Assembly (NCBI GenBank): GCA_963692465.1
Contig: OY829943.1
Location: forward strand, 930,001 to 994,000
Source of the DNA: JAUZOB01 sp963692465
GTDB lineage: Bacteria > Bacteroidota > Bacteroidia > Bacteroidales > Prolixibacteraceae
DNA: 64,000 nt
Reading direction: 5' to 3'
Within the stretch, counting starts at the first letter, position 1, and the number at the start of each line of letters is the position of its first letter. Under the pieces are notes generated by a model. It was not told where the DNA came from. It worked only from the letters and a program-made list of their open reading frames with translations, and made no database searches. This document shows, in pieces, positions 26,108 to 35,962 of the stretch. A program made the position numbers and the translations under genes.

Positions 26108-28804
26108 ATGGAATCAACTATGAATCTAAAATTTTCGTGTATTCTAATCCTTACGATAGGATTAAGTCTGAATTGCCTTGCCAATACGACTCCACCCGTA
26201 AAAATCACCAACTTGCAATGCGAACACATGGAATGTCCGTTGGGAATAGATACCGGATCACCAAGGCTGTCCTGGCAGTTGATGGATACCCGCCAGGGGG
26301 CTCGGCAAAAAGCATATCAGATTCTGGTCGGAACAGATTCGTTAGCCGTCCTTCAAGGAAAGAGCGTTGCATGGAATACCGGAAAGATTCAATCGGATCG
26401 GATGCTGACCCCCTATTCAGGAACGGCACTCAACCCTTTCACTCGTTACTACTGGAAAGTTGAAGTCTGGGATAAAAACGGACTCTCTCGCTCCTCTTCT
26501 GTTTCTGCTTTTGAAACGGGATTCATGCAAAAAGGTGCATGGAAAGGAAGTTGGATCTCGGATGGACAGGATAAAAGTTTTAAACCAGCTCCTTATTTCA
26601 GAAAGTCTTTTGATATCACAAAGAAAATCCAATCGGCACGGGCTTATATTGCCGTCGGAGGATTGTATGAACTCTATATTAATGGGAAGAAAACAGGAAA
26701 TCACCGTTTAGATCCGATGTATACCCGCTTTGACCGACGAAACCTATATGTCACCTATGACGTTACATCTCAATTGCAGTCGGGTAAAAATGCAATCGGC
26801 GTTATCTTAGGAAATGGATGGTACAATCACCAATCCACTGCTGTATGGGATTTCCATCGGGCTCCATGGAGAGCACGCCCTGCATTCTGCATGGATCTTC
26901 GGATTACCTACACGGATGGATCCATCGAAACGGTCTCCTCCGACAGTGATTGGAAAACCTCTACAGGCCCGATTATTTTTAATAGTATTTATACCGCTGA
27001 GCATTACGATGCCCGGCTAGAACAACCTGGTTGGAATACGGCAAACTTTGACGACTCAAAATGGAATGGAGCATCTCTCCGAACAGCTCCTTCTCAGCAT
27101 ATTGTAGCCCAGGTTTTATATCCTATCCGGAATGTGGAACAGATCTCCACAAAACGGATTACGAAGCTCAACGATTCCACTTATGTTTTTGATTTAGGCC
27201 GAAACATTTCGGGCGTAAGCGAATTTAACGTAGAGGGGGCCGCAGGAACAACCTTCAGATTGATACATGGTGAAAGATTATATCCGAACGGTCATGTTGA
27301 CCAATCCAATATTGCAGTCCATTATCGACCAACCGATGATACAGATCCCTTTCAGACTGATATTTTCACATTAAACGGCAAAGGAACAGAAACGTTTATG
27401 CCTCTTTTTAATTACAAAGGGTTTCAATATGTCGAAGTATCATGCAGTAAACCAGTTGAGCTCACGGAGAAAAACCTGACGGCATATTTCATGCATAGCG
27501 ATGTCCCTTCGGTGGGACAGATCAATTCGTCTAATCCAACAATCAATAAGATATGGTGGGCAACGAATAATTCTTATCTATCTAATTTATTCGGATATCC
27601 AACGGACTGTCCTCAGCGTGAAAAGAATGGCTGGACAGGCGATGCTCAGATCAACATAGAGACAGGCCTTTATAATTTTGATGGAATCACGATCTATGAA
27701 AAATGGTTGGCTGATCACAGGGATGAGCAACAACCCAATGGCGTTCTCCCGGCTATTATCCCCACCTGCGGATGGGGGTATCAATGGGCAAACGGCCCCG
27801 ACTGGACTAGTACGATTGCCATTATTCCATGGAACATCTATCTGTTTTACGGCGACTCCAAATTATTAACTGATTGCTATGGTAACATTAAACGTTACGT
27901 CGACCACATCACTGCAATAAGTCCGTCAGGACTAACCTCCTGGGGGTTGGGAGATTGGGTTCCCGTTAAATCACAATCGCCGGTAGAACTAACTTCTTCC
28001 CTCTATTATTTTACAGATGTCAGTATCTTGGCTCACACTGCCAAAATATTAGGACAACAAGAAGATTACGTAACGTACACAACCCTATCTTCCAAAATAA
28101 AAAATGCAATCAATGCGAAGTATTTAAATCCTTCGACTGGAATATACGGACAGGGATCTCAAACCGAATTAAGTGCTCCTCTTTATTGGAAAGTCGTTCC
28201 TGATTCGCTGAAAGGCAAAGTAGCCGCCAATCTGGCACAAAGGGTAGAGGCTGACCATTTTCACTTGGACGTGGGATTACTTGGAACAAAGACAATTCTC
28301 AATGCCTTGAGCGAAAACGGCTACGCAGATGTCGCCTATAAATTAGCAGCTCAGGAAACTTACCCCTCTTGGGGATGGTGGATTGTCAATGGTGCTACAA
28401 CCCTCTATGAAAATTGGAACATTGATTCAAAAAGTGATATCTCTTTAAATCATATCATGTTCGGAGAGATCGGTGCTTGGATGTATAAAGCTCTGGGAGG
28501 AATTAATCCCGATCCCAAAAATCCCGGATTTAAAAATATCATACTGAAGCCTTGCTTCCCTGATGGATTGAATTCTTTTGAATCTTCACACCAATCACCT
28601 TATGGAAAAATCATTTCCAAATGGACAAGACAAAATGGAATCATCCACTATTCGGTAACAATCCCGGCAAATTCCAATGCACAATTATTCATTGCGAAGC
28701 CTCTTGAACTCCGATTATCGGGCAGAACTAAAGACAAAAAGAATGACAAGGGGAAAAACATCATTGATCTGGAAGCAGGCACTTATGAATTCGAAATTAA
28801 TTAA
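26108..28804 (+). CDS. GH78 alpha-L-rhamnosidase
   Basis: About 898 residues. An export signal is best read from the second ATG (26120, NLKFSCILILTIGLSLNCLA). The family layout is complete: an N-terminal fibronectin-like domain (LQCEHMECPLGIDTGSPRLSWQL), a beta-sandwich Bac_rhamnosid_N region (RAYIAVGGLYELYINGKKTG), a second beta domain with YVFDLGRNISGV, the six-hairpin (alpha/alpha)6 catalytic domain, and a C-terminal beta domain. Active-site stretches are DCPQREKNGWTGDAQ and, near 770, GATTLYENWN, where the Glu is the expected base. It removes terminal alpha-linked L-rhamnose from pectin or glycosides. It follows the PUL B SusCD operon and probably works in the periplasm or at the surface. 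Confidence 0.94.
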   Translation: MESTMNLKFSCILILTIGLSLNCLANTTPPVKITNLQCEHMECPLGIDTGSPRLSWQLMDTRQGARQKAYQILVGTDSLAVLQGKSVAWNTGKIQSDRMLTPYSGTALNPFTRYYWKVEVWDKNGLSRSSSVSAFETGFMQKGAWKGSWISDGQDKSFKPAPYFRKSFDITKKIQSARAYIAVGGLYELYINGKKTGNHRLDPMYTRFDRRNLYVTYDVTSQLQSGKNAIGVILGNGWYNHQSTAVWDFHRAPWRARPAFCMDLRITYTDGSIETVSSDSDWKTSTGPIIFNSIYTAEHYDARLEQPGWNTANFDDSKWNGASLRTAPSQHIVAQVLYPIRNVEQISTKRITKLNDSTYVFDLGRNISGVSEFNVEGAAGTTFRLIHGERLYPNGHVDQSNIAVHYRPTDDTDPFQTDIFTLNGKGTETFMPLFNYKGFQYVEVSCSKPVELTEKNLTAYFMHSDVPSVGQINSSNPTINKIWWATNNSYLSNLFGYPTDCPQREKNGWTGDAQINIETGLYNFDGITIYEKWLADHRDEQQPNGVLPAIIPTCGWGYQWANGPDWTSTIAIIPWNIYLFYGDSKLLTDCYGNIKRYVDHITAISPSGLTSWGLGDWVPVKSQSPVELTSSLYYFTDVSILAHTAKILGQQEDYVTYTTLSSKIKNAINAKYLNPSTGIYGQGSQTELSAPLYWKVVPDSLKGKVAANLAQRVEADHFHLDVGLLGTKTILNALSENGYADVAYKLAAQETYPSWGWWIVNGATTLYENWNIDSKSDISLNHIMFGEIGAWMYKALGGINPDPKNPGFKNIILKPCFPDGLNSFESSHQSPYGKIISKWTRQNGIIHYSVTIPANSNAQLFIAKPLELRLSGRTKDKKNDKGKNIIDLEAGTYEFEIN

Positions 28805-29002
28805 TTCGTCCCGCTCATCTCAAAAACAACTCATGATCATTAAAACAGGGTATTGAGGTTTCTGTTAGAGAAGCAATCGTCCTATCCGTAAATATTTTTA
28901 ATAAAGATAGTCTCCGGTTGCTTTTTTATTGCAAATAATCAGAGGAATCCTCTTTGAGAAATCATTCTTTGATTGTATTTTTCGAAAAAACATTTCTGCA
29001 TT

Positions 29003-29665
29003 ATGAATGTACAAATGGAGCCTTCCTGGAAGGAACAATTAAACAGTGAATTTGAATTACCTTATTTTAAAACATTAACTGATTTCGTTAGACAGGAGTA
29101 CCACGCTCATACCGTTTACCCTCCGGGGAAATTAATCTTCAACGCTTTTGATTATTGTCCTTTTGATAAAGTAAAAGTTGTCATCCTCGGTCAAGACCCT
29201 TATCACGGACAAGGACAGGCTAATGGACTCTGCTTTTCTGTAAACGATGGAATTTCTATTCCACCGAGTCTGGTCAACATTTATAAAGAATTAAAATCAG
29301 ATTTAGGAGTTACAGTTCCTGCTACCGGCAACTTAAGCAGGTGGGCCAAACAAGGGGTTCTTCTTCTCAATGCAACCCTTACGGTGAGAGCACATCAAGC
29401 TGGTTCTCACCAAAATAAAGGATGGGAACAATTTACCGACGCTGCTATTGAAAAATTGGCAGCACAAAAAGAAAATCTCGTTTTTATTCTTTGGGGAAGT
29501 TATGCTCAACAAAAAGGCGCTCATATTGACACCTCCCGTCATCTGGTATTAAAGGCCCCACATCCTTCCCCTTTTTCTGCCGACAGGGGATTCTTTGGTA
29601 GTAAGCCATTTAGTCAGACTAACAATTATTTAATTGCACATGGCTTTGAACCGATTAATTGGTAA
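29003..29665 (+). CDS. ung: uracil-DNA glycosylase, family 1
   Basis: A 220-residue DNA repair enzyme from the ATG at 29003; the frame could extend 30 bp to a TTG, but the ATG start is more natural. It removes uracil from DNA as the first step of base excision repair. The catalytic water-activating motif GQDPYHGQGQANGLCFSV is at about 62-79, LLLNATLTVRAHQAGSH in the middle, and the DNA-intercalation motif HPSPFSADRGFFGSKPFS near the C-terminus. Length matches the family (about 220-230). Monocistronic, with a cluster of hairpins after it. Confidence 0.98.
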   Translation: MNVQMEPSWKEQLNSEFELPYFKTLTDFVRQEYHAHTVYPPGKLIFNAFDYCPFDKVKVVILGQDPYHGQGQANGLCFSVNDGISIPPSLVNIYKELKSDLGVTVPATGNLSRWAKQGVLLLNATLTVRAHQAGSHQNKGWEQFTDAAIEKLAAQKENLVFILWGSYAQQKGAHIDTSRHLVLKAPHPSPFSADRGFFGSKPFSQTNNYLIAHGFEPINW

Positions 29666-29789
29666 AAAAAATACATCTTTATTATTAATCCAATCAAATT
29701 AAATATATATTTGTTGGTGATTTTTGTAAACGAAGCAAGTTTCAATATTCGTGCATAAATACAATAATCTTATTTATACGACCCAACAC

Positions 29790-29815
29790 ACCCGATTTTA
29801 CCCCTTCGGGTTTTT
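29790..29815 (+). terminator. ung terminator 1 (short stem)
   Basis: ACCCGA and TCGGGT pair (6 bp) around a 10-nt loop and lead into TTTTAT. It lies 125 bp after the ung stop and is weaker than the second hairpin. Confidence 0.5.
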
Positions 29816-29855
29816 ATACTTATCCTTTTAAAGGATTTAATTTTTGGTTTGAGAT

Positions 29856-29888
29856 GCTGCCCTGTTACCCCTGGGCAGCTTTTTTTTT
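29856..29888 (+). terminator. ung terminator 2
   Basis: GCTGCCC pairs with GGGCAGC around a 10-nt loop and is followed by a run of nine Ts that reaches the stop codon of the convergent flavodiiron gene. It would block readthrough from ung into the opposite gene. Confidence 0.7.
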
Positions 29889-31081
29889 CATTCCTTAACC
29901 AAGAGTTTATCAGCCATCGCATTCGCCAATGCGATACAATCTTTCGTCTTTTCTGCTTTTAAACTTCCTTGCTCTTCAACAGGGTCAGCAACCATCTCCC
30001 AACCGATCTGTTCTGCAAATTTCTTTAGATTTTTAACGCCGCCCCCACTCCATGTATAAGAGCCAAAGATTCCAAGCAAATGATCTTTTATGCCCATGTG
30101 CTCTATCTTTGTCACTAAGCTTTCAACGGCAGGAAACAACTCATTGTTATAAGCACAGCTCCCAATGATGAATCCTTTATATTTAAAAATATCACTAATG
30201 ATATAGGAAGGATGGGTCTTTGAGGAATCATAAACTCTGATATTTTTTATTCCTCTTACGGCAAGTTGGCGAGCAATCGTATCTGCCATTCGTTCTGTAT
30301 TGCGATACATAGTCCCGTATACAATAACAACTCCTGGCTCTGTGATATAGCTACTCCATTTTTCATAAAGCTCAACAATATGAGAAGGATTTGACCTCCA
30401 TGTTAATCCATGAGCCGGAGCTATTATCTTTATTTCCAGATCTTTCAATTTCTTTAATGCCCGCTGAGTATGAGGACAATACTTTCCTACGACATTGGTG
30501 AAATACCGCATCAACTCTTCTTCATAATAATCAAGATTCACTTCATCGTCAAATATTCCTCCTTCCAACGCTCCAAAACTTCCAAATATATCCGACGCAA
30601 ACAAAATCTTTGCGGTTGACTCATAGGTTACCATACTTTCCGGCCAATGAACCATCGGAACCGTATAAAATTGCAATTGATGGCGACCAAGATCTAATTT
30701 TCCTCCATCTTCAACGGTCAGGGTCTTCTGTCCAACTTGATAATAATTGGATAATATTGGGAATGTCTTTTTATTCCCAACAATCGTGATATCCGGGTAC
30801 TTTGCAACAATCGAATTGATCGCCCCGGAGTGATCGGGTTCCATGTGATTCACAATCAAATAATCAATAGATCGTCCACCCAATACATCTTCAATTTTTG
30901 CAAGAAACTCATCAATGAAACCTCGTTCGACAGTATCAATAAGAGCCACTTTCTCATCAACAATAAGATGTGCATTATAGGCCATTCCACGCTCCAACGG
31001 CCAATAATTTTCAAACAATTGAGTCTTCCGATCATTCACTCCTACATAAAAAATATCATCGACAAGTTTAACATGAACCAT
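29888..31081 (-). CDS. flavodiiron protein (A-type flavoprotein)
   Basis: A 397-residue cytoplasmic oxygen or nitric-oxide reductase, from the ATG at 31081. The N-terminal metallo-beta-lactamase-like domain carries the diiron ligands: NHMEPDHSG (H-x-E-x-D-H core, near 80), VHWPESM, FASDIFGSFG and PAHGLTWR. The C-terminal flavodoxin domain starts near 250 with VIVYGTMYRNTERMAD (phosphate loop for FMN) and continues through GSYTWSGGGVK. This two-domain form (about 400 residues) is the basic class; no rubredoxin or flavin reductase domain is fused. Known relatives protect anaerobes from oxygen or NO by reducing them to water or N2O. Convergent with ung. Confidence 0.96.
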   Translation of the reverse strand: MVHVKLVDDIFYVGVNDRKTQLFENYWPLERGMAYNAHLIVDEKVALIDTVERGFIDEFLAKIEDVLGGRSIDYLIVNHMEPDHSGAINSIVAKYPDITIVGNKKTFPILSNYYQVGQKTLTVEDGGKLDLGRHQLQFYTVPMVHWPESMVTYESTAKILFASDIFGSFGALEGGIFDDEVNLDYYEEELMRYFTNVVGKYCPHTQRALKKLKDLEIKIIAPAHGLTWRSNPSHIVELYEKWSSYITEPGVVIVYGTMYRNTERMADTIARQLAVRGIKNIRVYDSSKTHPSYIISDIFKYKGFIIGSCAYNNELFPAVESLVTKIEHMGIKDHLLGIFGSYTWSGGGVKNLKKFAEQIGWEMVADPVEEQGSLKAEKTKDCIALANAMADKLLVKE

Positions 31082-31253
31082 ATCCTGTTTTTTTATAATT
31101 AATCTATTAACCAATACTGCGAAATTATAAATATTTTAGCATTGAATATATCTGTTTCAATTTTATCCGTGAATCTGTTCGTTTCATGGGATATTATTAA
31201 CAAATATTTCTATTAAAAAGCCCTTCATGGGTAGTTCATAACTGATTAAAAAT

Positions 31254-31261
31254 TACTTTTG
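31254..31261 (+). promoter_or_regulatory. putative -7 element of mltG
   Basis: TACTTTTG matches TAnnTTTG, 15 bp before the mltG start. No convincing -33 TTG is seen. Confidence 0.4.
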
Positions 31262-31276
31262 TAAAAAAAGTTTGTT

Positions 31277-32335
31277 ATGCATTTCAAAGAGAGAATCAAA
31301 AACCTAATGCAAACTCAAAGAGGTCGGATTATTGTTTGGGGGACTGCTTTAGTCTTCCTTATCATCATTTTTACCGGCTATAAATTTTATTCTTACACCT
31401 TCAGAAATGATGTAAAAGAACCTGGAGGTATCTTTATCCGGGAAAATGCGACCCTTAATGATGTTGTCGATTCATTAAAAGTCCATCACAGATTAAAAAA
31501 CATCACCAGTTTTAAATGGATTGCTTTAAAGAAAAAATATAATCTACACATCCACCCGGGATATTATTACATCGAAAAGAGGATGAGTAGCAACAAGATT
31601 GTAAATATTCTGAAATCAGGAAGGCAAACTCCATTAGACTTGACATTCAATAATGTCAGAACCAAAACAGAACTTGCCGCCCGCTTACACCGATACTTAA
31701 TGGCTGATTCCACAGAAATTTTAAAACTTCTGAACGATGAAGCTTTTGTTAAAAACCTCGGCTTTAACTCCTATACTATTCCTTGTATGTTCATTCCCGA
31801 CACTTACGAGGTATATTGGACCTCCAAACCTCGGGATTTCTTCTTAAAAATGAGAAAGGAATACGATAAATTCTGGAATTTCAATAGAAGGTTTAAGGCT
31901 AAAAAACTTGGACTAAGTCCTATTCAGGTTAGCACTATTGCTTCTATTGTTCAGGAAGAGACCATTAAACCGGATGAAAAACCTCGTGTAGCAGCGGTTT
32001 ATCTTAACCGAATGCATGCAGGAATGCGGTTACAAGCTGATCCTACCGTAAAATTTGCTGTTGGAGATTTCTCTCTAAGAAGAATACTGGAGATTCACAC
32101 AAAAATCAATTCTCCGTATAACACATATAAACATAAAGGATTACCTCCCGGACCGATTGATTTCCCGTCCGCATCATCAATTGATGCAGTTTTAAATCGT
32201 GAAAATAATAACTATCTCTATTTCTGTGCACGTACCGATTTCTCCGGATATCATAATTTTGCCCGTAATTTTATGGAACACGTACAAAATGCAAATAGTT
32301 ACCGGAGCAAACTTGATACTAAAGGAATAAAATAA
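31277..32335 (+). CDS. mltG: endolytic murein transglycosylase
   Basis: A 352-residue YceG/MltG-family inner-membrane enzyme that cuts nascent glycan strands and so sets their length. A short cytoplasmic tail precedes one membrane helix at about 19-41 (IIVWGTALVFLIIIFTGYKF). A LysM-like part follows (IRENATLNDVVDSLK). The catalytic domain has FIPDTYEVYW, IASIVQEETIKPDEKPRVAAVYLNRM, with the catalytic Glu in QEET (about 223), then GMRLQADPTVKFA and NTYKHKGLPPGPIDFPS. All signature segments are intact and the length is typical of Bacteroidetes members. The gene is followed by a bidirectional terminator shared with murB. Confidence 0.97.
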   Translation: MHFKERIKNLMQTQRGRIIVWGTALVFLIIIFTGYKFYSYTFRNDVKEPGGIFIRENATLNDVVDSLKVHHRLKNITSFKWIALKKKYNLHIHPGYYYIEKRMSSNKIVNILKSGRQTPLDLTFNNVRTKTELAARLHRYLMADSTEILKLLNDEAFVKNLGFNSYTIPCMFIPDTYEVYWTSKPRDFFLKMRKEYDKFWNFNRRFKAKKLGLSPIQVSTIASIVQEETIKPDEKPRVAAVYLNRMHAGMRLQADPTVKFAVGDFSLRRILEIHTKINSPYNTYKHKGLPPGPIDFPSASSIDAVLNRENNNYLYFCARTDFSGYHNFARNFMEHVQNANSYRSKLDTKGIK

Positions 32336-32350
32336 GATTCCATTACACAT

Positions 32351-32399
32351 AAAAAAACAGGCTGTACAATGTAATGCATTTGTACAGCCTGTTTTTTTA
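32351..32399. terminator. bidirectional terminator between mltG and murB
   Basis: AAACAGGCTGTACAA pairs with TTGTACAGCCTGTTT (15 bp) around a 10-nt loop, flanked by A and T runs on both sides, so it can stop transcription in both directions. Confidence 0.85.
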
Positions 32400-32481
32400 T
32401 ATTTTATTCAAAAGAAGTGAACGATCCAATCTTCAATGAAACTACTTAGGATAACCTTTCTCAGACCCAATCCACAGATTA

Positions 32482-33498
32482 TCAAATAACAATAACCTCC
32501 CGATGAATATTTATTCCAAACTGATTATAAACAGATAAACGTATCCGCTCAGATAGATCATAAATGTCCTTCCCTGTTGCTGCTCCATAATTCACTAATA
32601 CCAATGATTGATTTTGGTACACTCCGGCATCTTTCTCCCGGTAACCTTTCCATCCACATTGCTCGATTAACCAACCGGCAGATAGTTTTACCTTCCCTTC
32701 GCCAACAGAATAAAGCGGCATTTCAGGATATTTCATCTTCAATTCTTCCACTGACCCTGCATCAAGAATCGGATTCATAAAGAAACTCCCTGCACTTCCC
32801 AACACATCAGTTTCAGGAAGCTTATTCTTACGAATTCCGACAATCGCATCCCGAATATTTCTTAACGTCACCCCGCCTAAGCGCTCAGCCTCTTTTTTTA
32901 CAGCTCCATAGTCCAGATTAAATTCAGGAAAGCGGCTTAATTTAAAGACAACTGAAGTTACAATCAGTTTCCCTTTTAAAGCATGCTTAAATATACTATC
33001 CCGATAACCGAAAAGACATTCCGAAGCAGTAAGGGTGACTCGCTGCCCTGTCTTCAAATCAATTGCATAAACCGTATCAATCGCTTGTGCTGCCTCCATA
33101 CCATAAGCTCCGATATTTTGCACCGGTGTCGCACCAACCGTTCCAGGGATATACGAAAGATTTTCTATTCCCCCATACCCACAAGTAACACAATACTCAA
33201 TAAAACGATCCCAGACTTCTCCAGCACCAGCCTCTATCCAAACATTTGCTCTGTCTTCATCAATAACCCTTATTCCCGGAATATTTGGATGTAATACTAC
33301 ACCCTCAAAATCAGAAACAAAAAGATAATTACTTCCCCCACCTAATACTAATAATTTTTCCTCTTTCAGACTCTCACTACTTTGAATAAATGTAAGAAGG
33401 TCCTCCGATTCTGTAAATTCAAAAAAATATTTAGCATTTGTATCAATTCCAAACGTATTATACTTTTTTAAGGAAAATTTTTCTCGGAAACAGATCAT
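32482..33498 (-). CDS. murB: UDP-N-acetylenolpyruvoylglucosamine reductase
   Basis: A 338-residue FAD enzyme that reduces UDP-GlcNAc-enolpyruvate to UDP-MurNAc in peptidoglycan synthesis. FAD-binding motifs: LVLGGGSNYLFVSDF (about 49-63) and GGIENLSYIPGTVGATPVQNIGAYG (about 108-132). The catalytic serine lies in GSAGSFFMNP (near 233). GYRDSIFK is also present, as in the E. coli-like type I enzymes (342 residues). It is not in a dcw cluster here but stands alone, convergent with mltG, another wall gene; this separation is common in Bacteroidales. Confidence 0.97.
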   Translation of the reverse strand: MICFREKFSLKKYNTFGIDTNAKYFFEFTESEDLLTFIQSSESLKEEKLLVLGGGSNYLFVSDFEGVVLHPNIPGIRVIDEDRANVWIEAGAGEVWDRFIEYCVTCGYGGIENLSYIPGTVGATPVQNIGAYGMEAAQAIDTVYAIDLKTGQRVTLTASECLFGYRDSIFKHALKGKLIVTSVVFKLSRFPEFNLDYGAVKKEAERLGGVTLRNIRDAIVGIRKNKLPETDVLGSAGSFFMNPILDAGSVEELKMKYPEMPLYSVGEGKVKLSAGWLIEQCGWKGYREKDAGVYQNQSLVLVNYGAATGKDIYDLSERIRLSVYNQFGINIHREVIVI

Positions 33499-33615
33499 AC
33501 TTCATAAATTTGGCGTAAAGATAGTGAAGGGCTCTTTCTATTCATTATTTTTTCATTTCAAAATCATTAGAAATACTGCTCATTAAAAAATGAAACAATA
33601 ATGCAGTCCTACTTC

Positions 33616-33645
33616 TTTCGTATTTATCTGGTTATTTTATCTTTG
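33616..33645 (+). promoter_or_regulatory. putative promoter of the GH92 gene
   Basis: TATCTTTG (33638-33645) is a full -7 match; 19 bp upstream the -33 reads TTT, a partial match to TTTG. It lies 37 bp before the GH92 start. Confidence 0.5.
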
Positions 33646-33682
33646 CAAAACCATACAATCATTTACTATTAATACAAACAAA

Positions 33683-35905
33683 ATGAAGAAGATTCTTTTT
33701 TGTATGTCATTTCTCGTTGCCTGTTTTGTTTTGCCAGCAATGGCATCAACCAAAGCAACATATTCAGGGAAACTGACTCAATATGTTGATCCTTTTATTG
33801 GAACAGCTGCCCATGGGCACACATTCCCGGGGGCAACCCTCCCATTCGGAATGATCCAACTAAGTCCGGATAACGGTACTGCCGGATGGGACTGGTGTTC
33901 CGGCTATAATTACAATGACAATCAGATTGCCGGATTCAGTCACACTCATTTGAGCGGAACTGGAATCGGAGATCTTGCAGACATCTCTGTAATGCCAACC
34001 AACAAACCGATTCTTGCAGAAAATTTCAAAGAGAAAGATCCGTTTCAGAACTTCTACCGCAGCACATTCAATCACAGTAACGAAACAGCTCATCCTGGTT
34101 ACTACCAGGTAATGTTAATGGATGATCACATCAATGCCGAATTAACTTCCACTTTACGAGTTGGATTTCATCGCTATACTTTTTCTAATCCAAAGAATAA
34201 ATCCATAATATTCGATCTTGGATTTCACATCAACTGGGATGCTCCTACAGAGACCTGCATCCAGATTAAAAGCAAAACAGTAATCGTAGGATATCGTTAT
34301 TCCAAAGGCTGGGCATCCAGTCAAAAAGTTTATTTTGCTGCCCGTTTTTCAAAACCATTCTCGAAATATCAATCTTTCTTTGCTGAAACAAACGGAGATG
34401 AATCAAAAGGGACTTATACCAAAGGAGTGTTTTCTTTTGATGAACATTCCGGCAAACAAATCATCGTCAAAGTAGCCATATCTTCTGCGAGTATTGATGG
34501 TGCCTTAAAAGAACTTGATTCTGATTCCAACGAATGGAACTTTGATCAGGTGGTAGCAAAAGCCGATGACGCATGGAATGCACAGCTTTCCAAATTCGCC
34601 GTTGAAACGCCCGATAAAGACCAAAAAACAATCTTTTATACGGCATTGTACCATTCTTTGATTGCACCCAATACCTATTCGGATATCAACGGAGAGTATA
34701 AAGGATATAAAAACACAGTAAAAAAGACGGATGGTTATACCAAATACACCGTCTTATCCTTATGGGACACATTCCGCGCATTAAATCCACTGCTTACAAT
34801 CAGCAATCCGCAAATGGTCAATGATCTTGTCAAATCCATGCTTGACCAATACGATGAGACAGGACTTCTTCCCGTTTGGGAACTAGAAGGAAACGAAACC
34901 AACTGTATGATCGGATACAATGCAATTCCAGTCATAACCGATGCTATTATCAAAGGGATTGGTGATTTTGACCGTGAAAAAGCCTATAAAGCGATGCTTG
35001 CAAGTGCCACTTCAGGTAAAGATGGTCTAAACTATTTTAAAGAAGTAGGATATGTCCCTGCAGATAAAGTTACAGAATCTGCATCAAGATGCCTTGAGTA
35101 TTGTTACGATGACTGGTGTATTGCACAGGCAGCAAAATTCTTAGGAAAGAAAGATGACTATAAAACCTATCTTGCTCTTTCTCAGAATTACAAGAATCAA
35201 TTCGATCCAAGTGTAGGCTTTATGAGAGGGCGTAATTACGATGGATCCTGGGTATCACCTTTCAATCCTAAATATTCGAAACATGAGACAGGTGTTTTCA
35301 CCGAAGGAGATGCATGGCAATGGACTTGGTTTGTTCCTCATGACATTTTAGGTCTTGCAGATCTAATGGGAGGAAAAGAACAAATGATTAACAAGCTTGA
35401 CCAATTATTCACAGAAAGCTCTGAGATCGTAGGCGAAGATACATCCCCTGACATCTCCGGATTAATCGGACAATACGCACAAGGAAACGAGCCAGTGCAC
35501 CATGTTGCTTACATGTATAACGCATTAGGAACACCATGGAAAACACAGGAAAAAGTTGACAACATTATGAAAACGCTCTATACTTCCAAACCGGACGGAA
35601 TATGCGGCAACGATGATTGCGGTCAGATGTCTGCATGGTATGTATTTAGCGCAATGGGATTATACCCAGCTAATCCGGTAACAGGCAATTATGAGCTTGG
35701 AAGTCCAAGATTTACAAAAACGAATATTTTAACTTCAACCGGAAAAGTATTTAAGATTATTGCACCGGAAGCCTCAAAAGTGAACATCTATATCCAGGCT
35801 GTGACATTAAACGGAACTCCATTAAAAAGAACTTATATTACCCATAAAGAACTTCTTGCGGGAGGAACATTGAATATTACAATGGGTCCGACCCCGCTGA
35901 AATAA
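33683..35905 (+). CDS. GH92 alpha-mannosidase
   Basis: A 740-residue exported glycosidase. A cleavable signal (about 1-22, ending PAMAS) precedes the GH92 start QYVDPFIGTAAHGHTFPGATLPFGMIQLSPDN (about 33-64). The active-site and calcium-binding parts are present: WDWCSGYNYNDNQIAGFSHTHLSGTG, LWDTFRALNPLLT, GDAWQWTWFVPHD and NDDCGQMSAWYVFSAMGLYP near 650. GH92 enzymes are calcium-dependent exo-acting mannosidases, mostly on alpha-1,2-, 1,3- or 1,4-linked mannose of N-glycans or yeast mannan. No SusCD pair or other mannan enzyme is adjacent, and it has its own promoter and terminator, so it is an orphan enzyme here. Confidence 0.95.
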   Translation: MKKILFCMSFLVACFVLPAMASTKATYSGKLTQYVDPFIGTAAHGHTFPGATLPFGMIQLSPDNGTAGWDWCSGYNYNDNQIAGFSHTHLSGTGIGDLADISVMPTNKPILAENFKEKDPFQNFYRSTFNHSNETAHPGYYQVMLMDDHINAELTSTLRVGFHRYTFSNPKNKSIIFDLGFHINWDAPTETCIQIKSKTVIVGYRYSKGWASSQKVYFAARFSKPFSKYQSFFAETNGDESKGTYTKGVFSFDEHSGKQIIVKVAISSASIDGALKELDSDSNEWNFDQVVAKADDAWNAQLSKFAVETPDKDQKTIFYTALYHSLIAPNTYSDINGEYKGYKNTVKKTDGYTKYTVLSLWDTFRALNPLLTISNPQMVNDLVKSMLDQYDETGLLPVWELEGNETNCMIGYNAIPVITDAIIKGIGDFDREKAYKAMLASATSGKDGLNYFKEVGYVPADKVTESASRCLEYCYDDWCIAQAAKFLGKKDDYKTYLALSQNYKNQFDPSVGFMRGRNYDGSWVSPFNPKYSKHETGVFTEGDAWQWTWFVPHDILGLADLMGGKEQMINKLDQLFTESSEIVGEDTSPDISGLIGQYAQGNEPVHHVAYMYNALGTPWKTQEKVDNIMKTLYTSKPDGICGNDDCGQMSAWYVFSAMGLYPANPVTGNYELGSPRFTKTNILTSTGKVFKIIAPEASKVNIYIQAVTLNGTPLKRTYITHKELLAGGTLNITMGPTPLK

Positions 35906-35929
35906 AAAAACAGTAAATATCCTTTTATC

Positions 35930-35960
35930 AAAAGCCTGGCATTTTGCCGGGCTTTTATTT
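35930..35960 (+). terminator. GH92 terminator
   Basis: AAAAGCCTGGCA pairs with TGCCGGGCTTTT (12 bp, one G-U) over a 3-nt loop, then ATTTTAT. It also faces the 3' end of the convergent lutA-like gene. Confidence 0.8.
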
Positions 35961-35962
35961 TA

